Below are positions 1 to 20,700 of a DNA stretch of 64,000 bases, piece by piece. Every line of letters begins with the position of its first letter. The first letter of the stretch is position 1. Under the pieces are notes generated by a model. That model was not told the origin of the DNA. It ran no database searches and saw only the letters and a list, made by a program, of their open reading frames with translations. The stretch is taken from positions 8,127,001 to 8,191,000 of the forward strand of contig OU015567.1 in the NCBI GenBank assembly GCA_907165135.1. Direction: 5' to 3'. Source of the DNA: Oikopleura dioica. Its lineage: Eukaryota; Chordata; Appendicularia; Copelata; Oikopleuridae. The translations under genes were made by a program, and so were the position numbers.

Positions 1-9898
<9,898 letters not shown>

Positions 9899-9917
9899 CA
9901 CACTGTTTTTGCGCAGT

Positions 9918-9923
9918 AATAAA
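9918..9923 (+). promoter_or_regulatory. Poly(A) signal of RPB1
   Basis: AATAAA 20 bp after the RPB1 stop codon, inside AGTAATAAAAG. Confidence 0.75.
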
Positions 9924-10461
9924 AGTTTATTCTCAGAAGAAAGAAAGTCTCGTTGTTTGCATTTATATTTACATCAAGTCTGGTTGCGTTAACCTACTCG
10001 TAATTCAAAATTACAATTTATATTTTTGAATATAATTACAATAATATTTTCAGATGACCGGTAATTTAACTATTGGTATTTACGATTTTACGAGTAGAAA
10101 AAAATACAAAGAAAAATTAAACTGAATTAATGAATAAAGAAATTTACAAGGAGTTTTGACAACCAGTCAGTCAAATTGACGGTTCTTAAATTGATCAAGG
10201 GGAGAAATTTACATGGAGAAAAATGATAATAGCTCAAGGTGTAGCAGAGCAGCCATAATTTCGTTTTGGGAGAAACAGACTGTCTAGATAATATACACAT
10301 TGCTTCGTCGAAAAATTGAAGAGCAAATGTGTTCCATTCAGAAAATCTGCTAAATCTCTCAAAGTTCCACTAAAAATTACAAAGGCTTGTTTTTATCAAA
10401 ATCAAAATTTTACACGAAGCCTAAAAATTTGAAATCTAAAGAAAACGAGTAAATTCACGGC
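9924..10461. other. Convergent intergenic region
   Basis: AT-rich space between the 3' ends of RPB1 (+) and the Ser/Arg-rich gene (-). No coding signal or repeat recognised. Confidence 0.6.
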
Positions 10462-11110
10462 TTAACGGTAATCGTACGAGCTGTCTGAGAACTGTGAGCT
10501 TCTGTCAGAGTCGAAGGAGCTGTCGGAACTGGACGAGTATCTTCGTGCTCGGCGACTGTTGTGGCGTTTGGTGCGCTCGGCGACTCGGGATCGCGACTTT
10601 GCGCTCGGTTGGGGTCTTTTCGAGCTTTTGTTACTGTTGCTACTGCTGTCTTATACTGATTAACGGCCTATTGAGACCAATATTTTGACAATTGGCCGTT
10701 CAAAATTTTCGTTAATCTTCAAAATATAAAGCTCCGTTCCTTAATTTTGGTCTGGAAATGACCGCCTTGGTTGGTGCAATATCAATGGGAGTGCACAAAC
10801 TTGGCTTTTGAATCGGTTCTGGTTGAGGCATCAGCGATGCTGGAAGCTGAATCGGCCGATGAAAAGAGGGAATCTGCGGCACTTGCGTTGAATGGGTATT
10901 GTCTGAATTTTGCAATAAGAATAAGGCCGGATTGTGAAATAAAGGGTTGTATAAAAACCGCTTTGTCCGAATAGTCAACATAATTTTTAAAATAGCCATT
11001 TTAATCTTAGACGAATAAAGAGTCTCTTAGCGCCCTGAAAAGAATTATAGAACGCTTTGCTCGGGTCCCTGCTTGCTGCCAAAATACTTGCCAAACAAAG
11101 TCGGCCAGTT
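10462..11110 (-). CDS. C-terminal exons of a Ser/Arg-rich tailed protein, unrecognised
   Basis: Last exon 10462-10649 encodes a strongly Ser/Arg-rich tail (motifs such as SAKSRSRVAERTKRHNSRR and YSSSSDSSFDSDRSS) and stops with TAA. The preceding exon 10735-10902 encodes a proline-rich stretch ending PTKAVISRPKLRN. The two join in frame if intron 10650-10734 is removed with GA-AG ends; its inner part carries GATTAACG and CGTTAATC as an inverted pair. A further open segment near 11040-11110 (reading WPTLFGKYFGSKQ) may be an upstream exon, but I could not define its junctions. RS-type tails are common in splicing factors, so a nuclear RNA-processing role is likely, but I do not recognise the family. 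The gene converges on RPB1. Confidence 0.5.
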
Positions 11111-11526
11111 ACTTAAAGTAATAATATTTTAGGCGCAAACAGAATCCTGCGCTAAAAGGAGAGAAACTCCGATTCGATGAATTCAGATGACGACGCTTCG
11201 TATAAACAGCACTTTAGATAACCGCTTTGCTAATGCTAGTATTTTTGAAATAGCTAACAATGTTGAAATATTTTTCTCAGATACTGGACTTAAAAGTTCG
11301 CCAAGAAGAATACTTCTGACGTTGGTAATGTTGGGTTGTAAGAAAACAGGGGTAGTTAATTATTTTCTCGTCGGAAAGAATCGGCTTTTAATAGTCACTT
11401 TTGGGGATCGTTCTTAAGGTCATCGCATTCTTAATAACTCGATTGAAGAATCCATGTCGTGGATCTACTTTTGGCCGGATAAGTACTGTTTATGTAACTC
11501 TAGCGTGTAGTCTATCCTACAATGTT
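11111..11526. other. Gap between two minus-strand genes
   Basis: About 0.4 kb with no supported exon; it may hold the unseen 5' end of the Ser/Arg-rich gene. Confidence 0.4.
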
Positions 11527-13665
11527 TTATCGTTGTTTAAAGAATGAACAATCTAAAATTAATGGTCTTATAAACACTTATAAGCAATGTAAGAAAAAAT
11601 GGCTTACCAGAAAAGTCGCCTTTCAGATCAGAAAATGTTCCAATAGAATCCACATCGTAGGCCCTCGTCACTTCTGTAACTTGTGACTGAGCATATTTCG
11701 AGCTTCTGCGGCAGAAAAACACGATGATCCCGACGAAAATCGTCAACAAAACAGCAAGAGGAGCAATGATCATGTTTCGTAATTCACCGAGCCAGTCGCA
11801 TATTTCCGACGATTGCAGTCGGAACAGTACTTTTTCGATGTGTTCTCCATCTAAATCAATTTAGGGTTAATTTTTGACCTCTGACCGATCTCAGCGATCT
11901 GACTCAGCAAAAAAAGCTTGATTTGTTTAGAAAATATTCAAATGAGATGTTCATCAAAGTGAATTTGTTATCTGAAGATTCAATTTAAAAAGATACAAAC
12001 TAAAGTGTACCTCTAAGAACTCACAATTTTCCCATGCTCAAAAGAGGCTTCAAAAAAGAAAATTCAGTTAGTTGAGCCTTCGTTTCTGATTTTCTTGGAG
12101 AAAGAAGCTCTTATCTTAATGTTTTAAAAGTTTTTGTTTAGAATACTTGCGGTAGTTTTGTTTCTTGTTTTCGGGCCTTTGAACGGTCTTAGAACGGGTT
12201 GAATGATTTAATAACAAAATAATCATTTTTGGGGAGTTCAGTTTCCAATTTTGAAAACACGAGCTGACACGATTCGCCGCGAAATTCCCCACAAAGCTAC
12301 TAATCAATAAGCACTAATTTTATGGTCAGCGTAAACAGAATAAGTCAGGTTCTCGTTCAAAAAATTGGTTATAATTAGCCGCTTTCGTTTTCTTCTAGAA
12401 AAAGAGGATGGTAATGAGCACTTTCTTGGTTTAGTTCTTCACGTCCCCCCAGTTGATTTTTCTCACAGGGGAGTATGGTGGTTTCATTCTTTCTATTTTG
12501 AAATTCATACCTTGCGAAACTGTGCAGGACAGCTTGTGAGCACTTGTGAAGCGTAACGGGTATCTAGTCGCATAAGAGACCATGTGTCTCAACTCACAGG
12601 AGCACTCGAACGGGTTCTCTTCCAGTCGAATTTGATTCTTCATCCCGATCGGCAGCGGGAGAAACACCTTTGGATCGATGTGCGAGAGCCAGTTGCCGCG
12701 CAAGTCAACAAGTTCCAGCATTTTCAATCCGTCAAACGCGTTGCTGTCGATGTGAGCGATGCGATTGTTCCGAAGATTGAGGCTTTTCAACAACGTTAGG
12801 GTTGAAAACGAGCGAGCTTGGAGTTTTTTCAACGAGTTTGATTCCAGATCCAAAGTCGTCAAGCTTCCCAAACCATCGAAAACACCAGGCTCCAGTGATT
12901 CTAGCGCGTTGTGAGACATATTTAAGAAGGTTACTCGCGGTGTATCGAGGAAAACTTGTTTTAGGTTTTTGAAAATTTTCATTGATAAAAATTCGTTTTT
13001 TTTTTCAATAAATTTGAAGACCATTCCTTTATCAAAGCTTTCAATACTGTTATGCGCCAAATTCATCCATCTGAGCCCAACAAGTCCCTCAAAGGTTCCA
13101 TTCTTGAGCAGTTTTATCGAGTTCTTCGAAAAATCGATCGCTGCCAGTTTCGTGTGTGGAATACCTAAGGGTTTCAGCCCACTTACCGCGTTGTTACTTA
13201 AGGTTAGATATTCTAAATTCGGAAAGGGTAAAAGATCAGACAGTGAAAAGCTCTCTTCAATTTGATTTTCGCTTGCTTGGATGGATCTCAGCTTGTCGGA
13301 AGGTTGAATGGAGGTGATATTCTTCAGGCGATTATCTGAAAATGAAAGATGAGGGAGGATCTGATGTTTATCCGATTTGTAAATTGATTGGTATGTACCG
13401 AGCCGACATGTTATAATTTAAAACTCATAAACTTTCGGATCGTGCGGTCTTCGCGTTTTTATGGATCACCTTAAGAACTTTAAGCTAAGAGAAGAAAGAA
13501 CTGCTCTAGCTCAAAAGTAATTGATTAAGAATTTCTTATTTAAATCATTAGTATACTATTTCAGCGAAAACAAGTGAATTCGAACTACCCGTATTTTCAA
13601 GTTTAGAATTTAACACTGCTCTTTTCCACCATCTGCTCCAATGGAAAACAACAACAAACTAAGAG

Positions 13666-13705
<40 letters not shown>

Positions 13706-15647
13706 CCGACCACGTGCGACGCTCGTTTCAAGAGAGAAGGAATCACAATATCAAATATCCCTACACATATGTTCGCTCTCGAACGAGTTCAATAATATTT
13801 TCACAAGTTTGGAATACGTGGCCTCCTCTCTCAAGACTTAAAAGGGTTTTTCTAAAATTTTGATTTTACACAACTGTTGCATTTTTAAAAATACATCATG
13901 TGAACGCTAAGAGAAAATGCAGTTAACATTTGGTCATAATGTAGTTTGCGACAAAATATGTGAAAAAGGAGAGACATGACGATGGAACTCCGATTTCACA
14001 GCAGGTATCCGTAAAAATACCCATCTGTTTCAAAGGAGCCACAAGATCTGATTCATACGAAATACGGTTTTTCTTCTCTATTTTGGCCGAGATGCCAACT
14101 TTGAGGGGTCGTCACGTGGCAAAAATGAAGGAATTTTTCAAAAAGCTCTTGTCAATACAGTAAAAACCCAAAAATTAGCCGGTTTTCAGATGTAAATTCC
14201 CGAAAAAAGCGGCCAAATTTTGGGTTTTTTGCCGGGTAGCCAAGTTTCCCCTTCAAAAAGCAAAGTTTCGAAATTTTCGAAAATCGGCATGATTTTCACA
14301 TTTTTGATGAATTTTATTCAAATTTTTGCTTCTTTGAAGACATTCTTAGGAGAGTTAAGTCATTTTAAATGATTAAAACACTTTAAAAAAGCTCAAAATG
14401 AATCATTTTAAATGATCAGATATAGCATCATTTGGGCCTAATTCTGATGAAAATTTTTTTATTTTTGAAAAAGCGGCCAAATTTTGGGTTGATATCAGGT
14501 TCCAAAAAGGCGGATTTATACAAAAAGCGGCCAAATTTTGGGTGGGCAAATTTTGGGTTTTCACTGTAGTATGATCTAAGATAGATCTTAAATTCTAGCA
14601 CTTAAGGACATTCTCACTATTTACAAGTGCAGAGGAGTTCAAGCTCAAAGTAGGCCTGAGCGATAACTATACCCTTAAGCTATGGAATCTCTATCTCCGG
14701 GAGTACGAAATATCATGCTCTCTTGTATTGTGGAATCAAATATTAGCAGCTAAAATCACAAATGTAGTGGCTAACGGAAGACTAGAGCTACTACTTTGAG
14801 CTAGGTTATTATTTTGTATAAACATTTTCAATTTTCACTTCTCATTTAGTTCTTGATCAAATTTAGACTCAGAATAAGAAATGAGAGTCAGAAAAAGGTG
14901 AAGCAATAGTATCTTCTTCAATCTTGAATTTCCGAAATTGGGCTTTTAGCAAGTCAGTAATTAAGATCGCTGTCTTACCATTTAAATATATGTGAGTGTA
15001 ATCACGGTCGTCCATAACATCAGGCTGCTTCCACGTTGTCATCTTTTGGTCCCGCAGTCAAGCTGAAAATAAAGCGATAAAACTACGGTGCGAAGCGGGT
15101 CTTGCGGGTTTTTCTTTTTCTTTTACTTTGTATTCCGTTACGTGTGTAATTTTATTTTTAAGTTTTCACAGGCGCAGCAATTATCGATTCCGAGGAAGAA
15201 ATTTTAATGCCGCAAACCGACGTGTTGGGAAAGCGTTTATATCGCACCGCAGAGTGAATTCGACACTGAGAAAAGGTGGATAAAATGCGTGTTTTTAAAC
15301 GTGGCGAATTTACTGTAACTAAGGGTGTAGAGGTCGTTGAGCTTGTTTTTCAAGCTGACATTTTCGACTCGAAAAAATTTCTAGCACAAAAATAAAGCTG
15401 TCATTATGTTAAGCCTTTTAAAAATGCATTTTGTATTTTTACTCACGTGATTAAGTTCATCTGAGCAGCAACAATCACCGCAACTCTTCTCCAACAGAAC
15501 CGTATGCGGTTTGCTTGGATCGTCGTGATTGAAAAATTGACCAGTTTTTCCTTTGCAAAGGCTTGCTGGCCCTGTTTTTGAGTTGTTCGAATTGCCAGCG
15601 CTGATGGCCGGCGGCATGAGTTGTAAGATCAGTGAAACTATTTTCAT
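11527..15647 (-). CDS. Leucine-rich-repeat single-pass membrane receptor
   Basis: Exons in transcript order: 15647-15447 (start, weak signal peptide MKIVSLILQLMPPAISA, then a Cys cluster CGDCCCSDEL resembling an LRR N-cap); 15042-14979 (first repeat, YTHIYLN); 13335 to about 12440 (LRRs with LxxLxLxxN spacing, e.g. VTFLNMSHNALESL and LLKSLNLRNNRIAHI, then a Cys C-cap ENPFECSCEL); 11850-11608 (transmembrane helix APLAVLLTIFVGIIVFF followed by CRRSS); 11552-11527 (short tail, FKQR-stop). All listed junctions agree in phase except the donor near 12440, where several noncanonical sites are possible. The protein should sit in the plasma membrane with extracellular LRRs and a cytoplasmic tail of about 50 residues without a TIR domain. 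It is an LRR receptor or adhesion protein; ligand unknown. The 1.6 kb intron holds a GA microsatellite and a TA-flanked MITE. Confidence 0.8.
13667..13703. repeat. (GA)n microsatellite
   Basis: An uninterrupted GAGA run of roughly 35 bp inside the LRR receptor intron. Confidence 0.9.
14158..14566. mobile_element. TA-flanked MITE, Tc1/mariner-like
   Basis: 409 bp with inverted ends CAGTAAAAACCCAAAAATT and AAATTTTGGGTTTTCACTG, bounded by TA at 14156-14157 and 14567-14568. The motif GCGGCCAAATTTTGGG recurs inside. No transposase frame. TA duplication and CAGT ends fit a Tc1/mariner-type MITE; it lies in an intron of the LRR receptor. Confidence 0.8.
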
Positions 15648-17503
15648 CGTGCTTCTTATTGAAGCCTTGCTGTTGATCAGAATCGAAGTTTGGGGTCCGA
15701 AAAATTGAGAATGGGCTTCTTTTTCGCGGACAGATTTGGTGCCCTTGTCTTTGTTGATTCCAGACGGAGAAGAAACTTGAAGATGTCGGAAGGAAGTCTG
15801 AATAATAATTGTTAAATCGCTGATTTTCAAGGTGGACTTTGGTCATATTATCATTCTAAAGATATTACTATCGCTATGCATCCTTCTACAATGTATCCAC
15901 TTTTTACGTGAAAATTGTGGGTACCCCTCCCTTTCCGAAAAAGAAAAAGAATCGATGATTATATTATTACTCGATAGTGTCCGGTTTGTGCGTTTTCAAA
16001 ACCCCGAAATTTCGAAAATTTGAAAAAGAAAATTTTAGTTTCGGATTTGCCGTTTTGGCAGAGCACACGTCGCTAATGTAGATGCTACCACGCCTTTTCG
16101 CGAGTTTCTGACACAATCAAAAAATTCGTAATTTATGATACGTAAAAGCCCTCTAGAATTTCATTTTCAGCTTTAAATGTAAAAGGGAGGCGTAGATATA
16201 TAGGTATCACGCGAGATTAGTTTTAGAATATGTTATCCGCGAAGAAGTTGTGTCACTTTCTAGGTCGAAGGATCTGTTCCTAGGTAAGACGATTTGCTCT
16301 GACAAGTTTTTCCAAGTCACAAGGTACTTCCTTGAAATATCGTTCTTTACAAAAAAAGGCGCGTCAATTTTTCTAAGTTATGGTGAGAGTAGGGCTTTTG
16401 TTACGGTTTGAACTTTATTGGGTTAAATTTTCTTTTTGATTATTGATCATAAGAGCTAAACAAAAAGCTAGGGCTTAATAAGTAAAACGTGTGATTTTGA
16501 GAAAATTTGAAATTTTGAGAAAATTTGAAATTTTGAGAAATGTCTGTAATTATTGTTTCGCTATTCTCTGTCATTTTTTGCTTGTCTCGGTTAATTGTTT
16601 TTGTACTTCGAACTATTGATTATTCGAACTACCTAAGTTAATGTTAAAATAAGAAATTAGCAGAGAGCCTACGTGTTTCCTCGTTGTCCCGAGTAGCAAT
16701 TTTATTTACGGCAAAATATCGTATCAAGTTTAGTGTATTTGGAACGCGTCAACTTACGGTTTGCATAACTGCTGCCGAAAATCCAGTTTATAAATACGTT
16801 AAAAGTTTAAATGGCAAATTTGCAAAGTTGGCTTTGAGAATCGAATCGAATCGTTATGCAAGCGTAATGAAAACGAGGGGTATTTTTACGCTCTATTGAA
16901 CTTACTATTGAGATAAAAACTAGTCAATAAGTAAGCTAACTTAGCTAAGAAAGAGAAAGAGGGAGAGTAATTTAAAATGAGTGAGAAAAATATGAAAAAA
17001 GACGGTGAAAAAGATACAGGAGAGAGTTTATGTGACTGCCAGACAATTTGATAAGCGCTTTTGTCTTATAAGAAAGTACCCATCACCCGATTTTCAAGGA
17101 GACTTATCTCACAGAAGGGTTCAAGGAAATAAAATTTCAACCCTTATTTAGCTCCTAACCCTAACCCCAACCCTTACCCTAGCGCTTGAAAATAGACCTT
17201 ATTGCCTACGTTTGTTCGTGAGAACTCCTTATTCACGGAAGCTTATTGACGTATAGACAATAAGTCAATTAGTTAGAAGCTCAAGATTCGTAACCTTGGA
17301 TCAGCCGTAAACTATATAAAGTGATATTCAAAGTCCCTCCAGTTCCACCTCTGAAAAACAAAGAACGCTCTAGCTACGTCAATTTCCGAGAAAGGTAGAA
17401 AAAAGAAGAAGCATCCTCGTGTTTCTCTAAAATCAGCTGATAAAAGCAAAGAAAAAAAAAAGAAAAAGAACGGCGCAATTTTAGAAAGCTCGGATTTTCG
17501 CAG
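15648..17503. other. Region upstream of LRR receptor and bZIP genes
   Basis: No confident exon. A degenerate telomere-like run (CCCTAACCCC type) occurs near 17152-17185. The activation-domain exons of the bZIP gene probably lie here or further left but were not recognised. An A-rich open stretch at about 17400-17510 (KSADKSKEKKKKKNG) could be coding. Confidence 0.4.
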
Positions 17504-18532
17504 GGCTCCCTAAAGACGTTTTCAGAAACAACATCGCCGTGAAAAAATGCCGATTCAAAAAGCGCGAGCATCTTCGCCAGGTGAGGCCGAGTATTTTCGG
17601 TATTTTTAAGACTCGGTCAATGATTTAATTTCTTTATTAAGTTGAGGGAAGAAGCAATATTAGTAGGGGCCGAAATGTTTTGTTTTCTGTTGTTAAACCC
17701 GAAACAACTGTAATTTACGTTTCGGTCATTCTGAAAGCAAGCACTCAACATAAACAAATGGATCCGTAAACGGCTATTAGGAGCGGTTTATCAAAAAAAT
17801 TGCACAACAAAAATAATTGTCATAAGTAATTAGAAAATATGAGAAGAACCCTCTCCCCCCCTAATTGATAATAATAACCGAGCGAAATTGAATTAGCAGT
17901 TAGTGGAAATAAAACGTGAATCGCGCTTTTAAAAAAATATCGGAGAAAAGAAACAACTTCAAAGAAAAATCGCAATGACTCTAAACTAGCGAAAGAATTG
18001 TACAGCAAAAATGAAAATTTCAAGGCTGTGGAATCTGCCCTCGTCAAAGACTCAAAAGCAGGTATACTAGTTGTCTAATTCAGAAATCAAAAGAAAGGCT
18101 TTCAGAATCAAAAGCGCGGTTAGAAATTTTGAATTATAGAATCGGGACACGTGATTCTCGTTTGAAATATTTTTTCGGTAGCCGAGGTTTAATTCTACAA
18201 ATATAAAGCTGATTCTTTCGATAAAATAAGTACTCATAAATCTTTCTGTTTGGTAAGAAAAATATCTGGTAATTGACCAATCAGAAGGCTTGTTGAAAAC
18301 AGCCACTATCCGGAGAACCCCCTGTAGAAAAATAAATCTTGCTTCAGTTGCCAGAATCAAGGATCTGCTGAAATACAACGACCGATCGCGAAAGAAAACC
18401 GTCCAGAAGAATGAATCGGAAAGAAAGAAGTTTCAACGAAGCGAAATTCTCTATTTTCCAAAAGAGAGCCCACAAGGTCCTCCGATTGTCATTTCCATCC
18501 CTGAAGATCTTTCTCAGCTCGAACCGAATTAA
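17504..18532 (+). CDS. C/EBP-like bZIP transcription factor, C-terminal exons
   Basis: Exons 17504-17580, 17965-18061 and 18348-18532, with consistent phases 0 and 1. The first gives the DNA-contacting basic region, FRNNIAVKKCRFKKRE, matching the NNxAVxKxR signature of C/EBP proteins. After it, hydrophobic residues recur every seventh position (L, D, L, F, L, V, L) across both exon junctions, which is the leucine zipper. The protein ends in EPN-stop after a proline-containing tail. It would act in the nucleus as a dimer. The exon start is uncertain: a splice acceptor at 17503 gives GLPKDVFRNN, while the region just upstream reads SSDFRRAP in another frame and would join only with a one-base slip in the C run at 17508-17510. 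N-terminal exons were not found. Confidence 0.8.
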
Positions 18533-18724
18533 ACATCAAAGAGAGATTGATTGACATTTTTTTCTTCTTTGAGAGCTTCTTTATCTACTGTCACGACTGA
18601 CAGAAAAGGCGAAGAAAAGGAGAAAAAGAAGATAACGTGAAGAGTCTTTTTTTTTTCTCGTTTGACCGCGCCATCAATTCTCTCTCGCCGGAAATTTCGC
18701 GTTCTAATTCGTTTTTAACTTGCA

Positions 18725-18838
18725 GCAGCCTTTGACAGTCTTATCTTTCGCAGTATTGCTCGGATATGCCCATTTCCCGATTGAAGGCTCTCCCGACTGT
18801 TCTCTCTATCGGAGCAATTTAAAATGGATTAGGGAAGG
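18725..18838 (+). CDS. Candidate isolated exon with hydrophobic N-terminal segment
   Basis: An open stretch bounded by a good acceptor (TTTTTAACTTGCAG) and donor (GTGAGAA). It reads LTVLSFAVLLGYAHF, then PDCSLYRSNLKW. It could be a signal-peptide-containing exon of a secreted protein. It does not join in frame to the cysteine-rich exon at 27173, so at least one more exon, or a different gene, is needed. Unrecognised. Confidence 0.3.
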
Positions 18839-20399
18839 TGAGAATGCATAAGTTCAGTCTATCAACATCTCGAGCTGCTCAAAATACAGTAATGAAAACA
18901 AACGTGAATATTAAATAAAACATAAAATGTTAAATTCCTCGAAATGAAGCGGAAAACGTGTTTTACAACAGAAAACTCAATGAAAGGATAAGCTGTCTAT
19001 TTGTAGTTTATACCCGAGGAACAAGAAAATCTCTTTCCGGAAGTTAGGGCCCTTTGCTTGTTTGAGTGTATATTTTTCTTTCGTTGACGGAAAGCGTAAA
19101 GCGTCCTTATTGGATACTGTAATTGCTAAAACTTGTCAAGTTTTATGCTCTAAAATTGGTAAAAAAGAGCGCTCTAAAAATGATTCCAAATAGAATGCCC
19201 CTTCGTACTTTGAAATTGTTCAAAACGTGATTTCCTGATTTTGATTTGTCGCGTGATTGTTCAAATCCGGCCAAAGTGGAGAAAAAAGGAACAGCTTCCG
19301 TGTCTCAGGTTAAAGCCAACTGAACTTGCCGCCGCGGAAAAAGTTCTTTTTCAACAAGTTTGACTTTTCCAAAGTAGCAAATTGAGTTGCAAAAATTGCT
19401 TTAGAAAAAAATTGTCTCTTTTATTAGTCAAAATTTCAACAAAAAGTTGCTTTTTCGAAAGAATCGTTGCTTACAACAACGGCTTTTTCGCCATCTAAAC
19501 GCACCCAAGTGACATTAAAGTAATTACTACTTAGAATTACTTCTCTAGGAGATTTTTCTTTCACGCAATTAATAATAACTAATTAGCGATTATTCATTAA
19601 TTACCCACCAATTCCAGCTGCCAATATTGTTTGATCCAAAAACTAGGAATACAAGAACGAGAAAGAGAAAAAGAGAAAATGTCAAACATCATTTCTCTCT
19701 CTGATCCCTGAATTGCGTGGCCGCACGTGGATCTGCTGTTTTCTGATGCTAATTTCAACCTCGTTTCTAGCGGATTGCCCCTGTCTTTCCCAAAAGAAAA
19801 GCGGGGGATCTATTTTTACATCCATGCTCTCTTTGTAGTACAAGTTGCTTTCATCTAAACATAAAAAAGAAGCAGCTTCAGTTCTTTGGCGTATCAGAAT
19901 GTCAGCGCTATACTTTTAATTCTTCTTTTATTCCAAAAAAGAAGAATCATCCTTTACTTTAACTAAGCAGCAAGATGGGGACTCCTTGACTCAACAATTC
20001 CACTTCATGTTCTCTTTTCCATCATTTTTTCTTCCTAGTGTCAAGCTGTACTACAGCAAGATAAGGCAAACTGAGGATATTGATAGAATCATATCTGAGC
20101 CTCTATATCGAACGATTCTCTATTTTAAATAGACTTTTATAAACGACTGAGATTAATATTCAATTAATTCGGGAAAATCTGAAGGGAAATGGCGACTGTC
20201 ACTACCAAGTGACTGCCAAAAACTACCAAATTCGATACTATTTATAATTTTTTTAGTCAAACTCAGTTCAAAACGGTCTTGTTGACATGTTGAACATATA
20301 AAAGAGACGTTATCCCAAATATAAATGTCTCTTTTGATATGCTCGCGTAAGAGGAAAATATGGCTACTGCCGCTAGCTCAGGTACGATAATTTGAGGGT

Positions 20400-20700
20400 G
20401 AATAATTTATTCAACAGAATCATCTTTAAATATCATCTATAATGGAAAACGACGGTTACGGATTATGACTGTACCGGTGTCAATACATAATCTTTTTACG
20501 TTTTCCATGACGGCCAGAGAATCATCTCTCTGTCCTATCCGGCAAGCTGTAGGCTCATGTCAAAAGATGGCATCACGATTCTTATGGCATGAAAATGAAT
20601 ATTGAGCTAAACTTATAGTTGAGCAGATGCGCGCCTAGCCGACGTCTAGATGTTCCTCCTCTATTCGCGAAGGCCAAATGATATCTTCTCAATCTAATCC
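20400..20700 (+). repeat. SINE-sized dispersed repeat, copy 1 (diverged)
   Basis: Shares TTTTCCAT, then CAGAGAATCATCTCTCTGTC and GAGCAGATG blocks in the same order as the copies at 28215-28500 and 30590-30915. More diverged than the other two; limits approximate. Confidence 0.5.

Noticed and set aside
17152-17185. Telomere-like CCCTAA repeats
   Set aside because: Only a few degenerate units; too short to mean a telomere or a fusion point.
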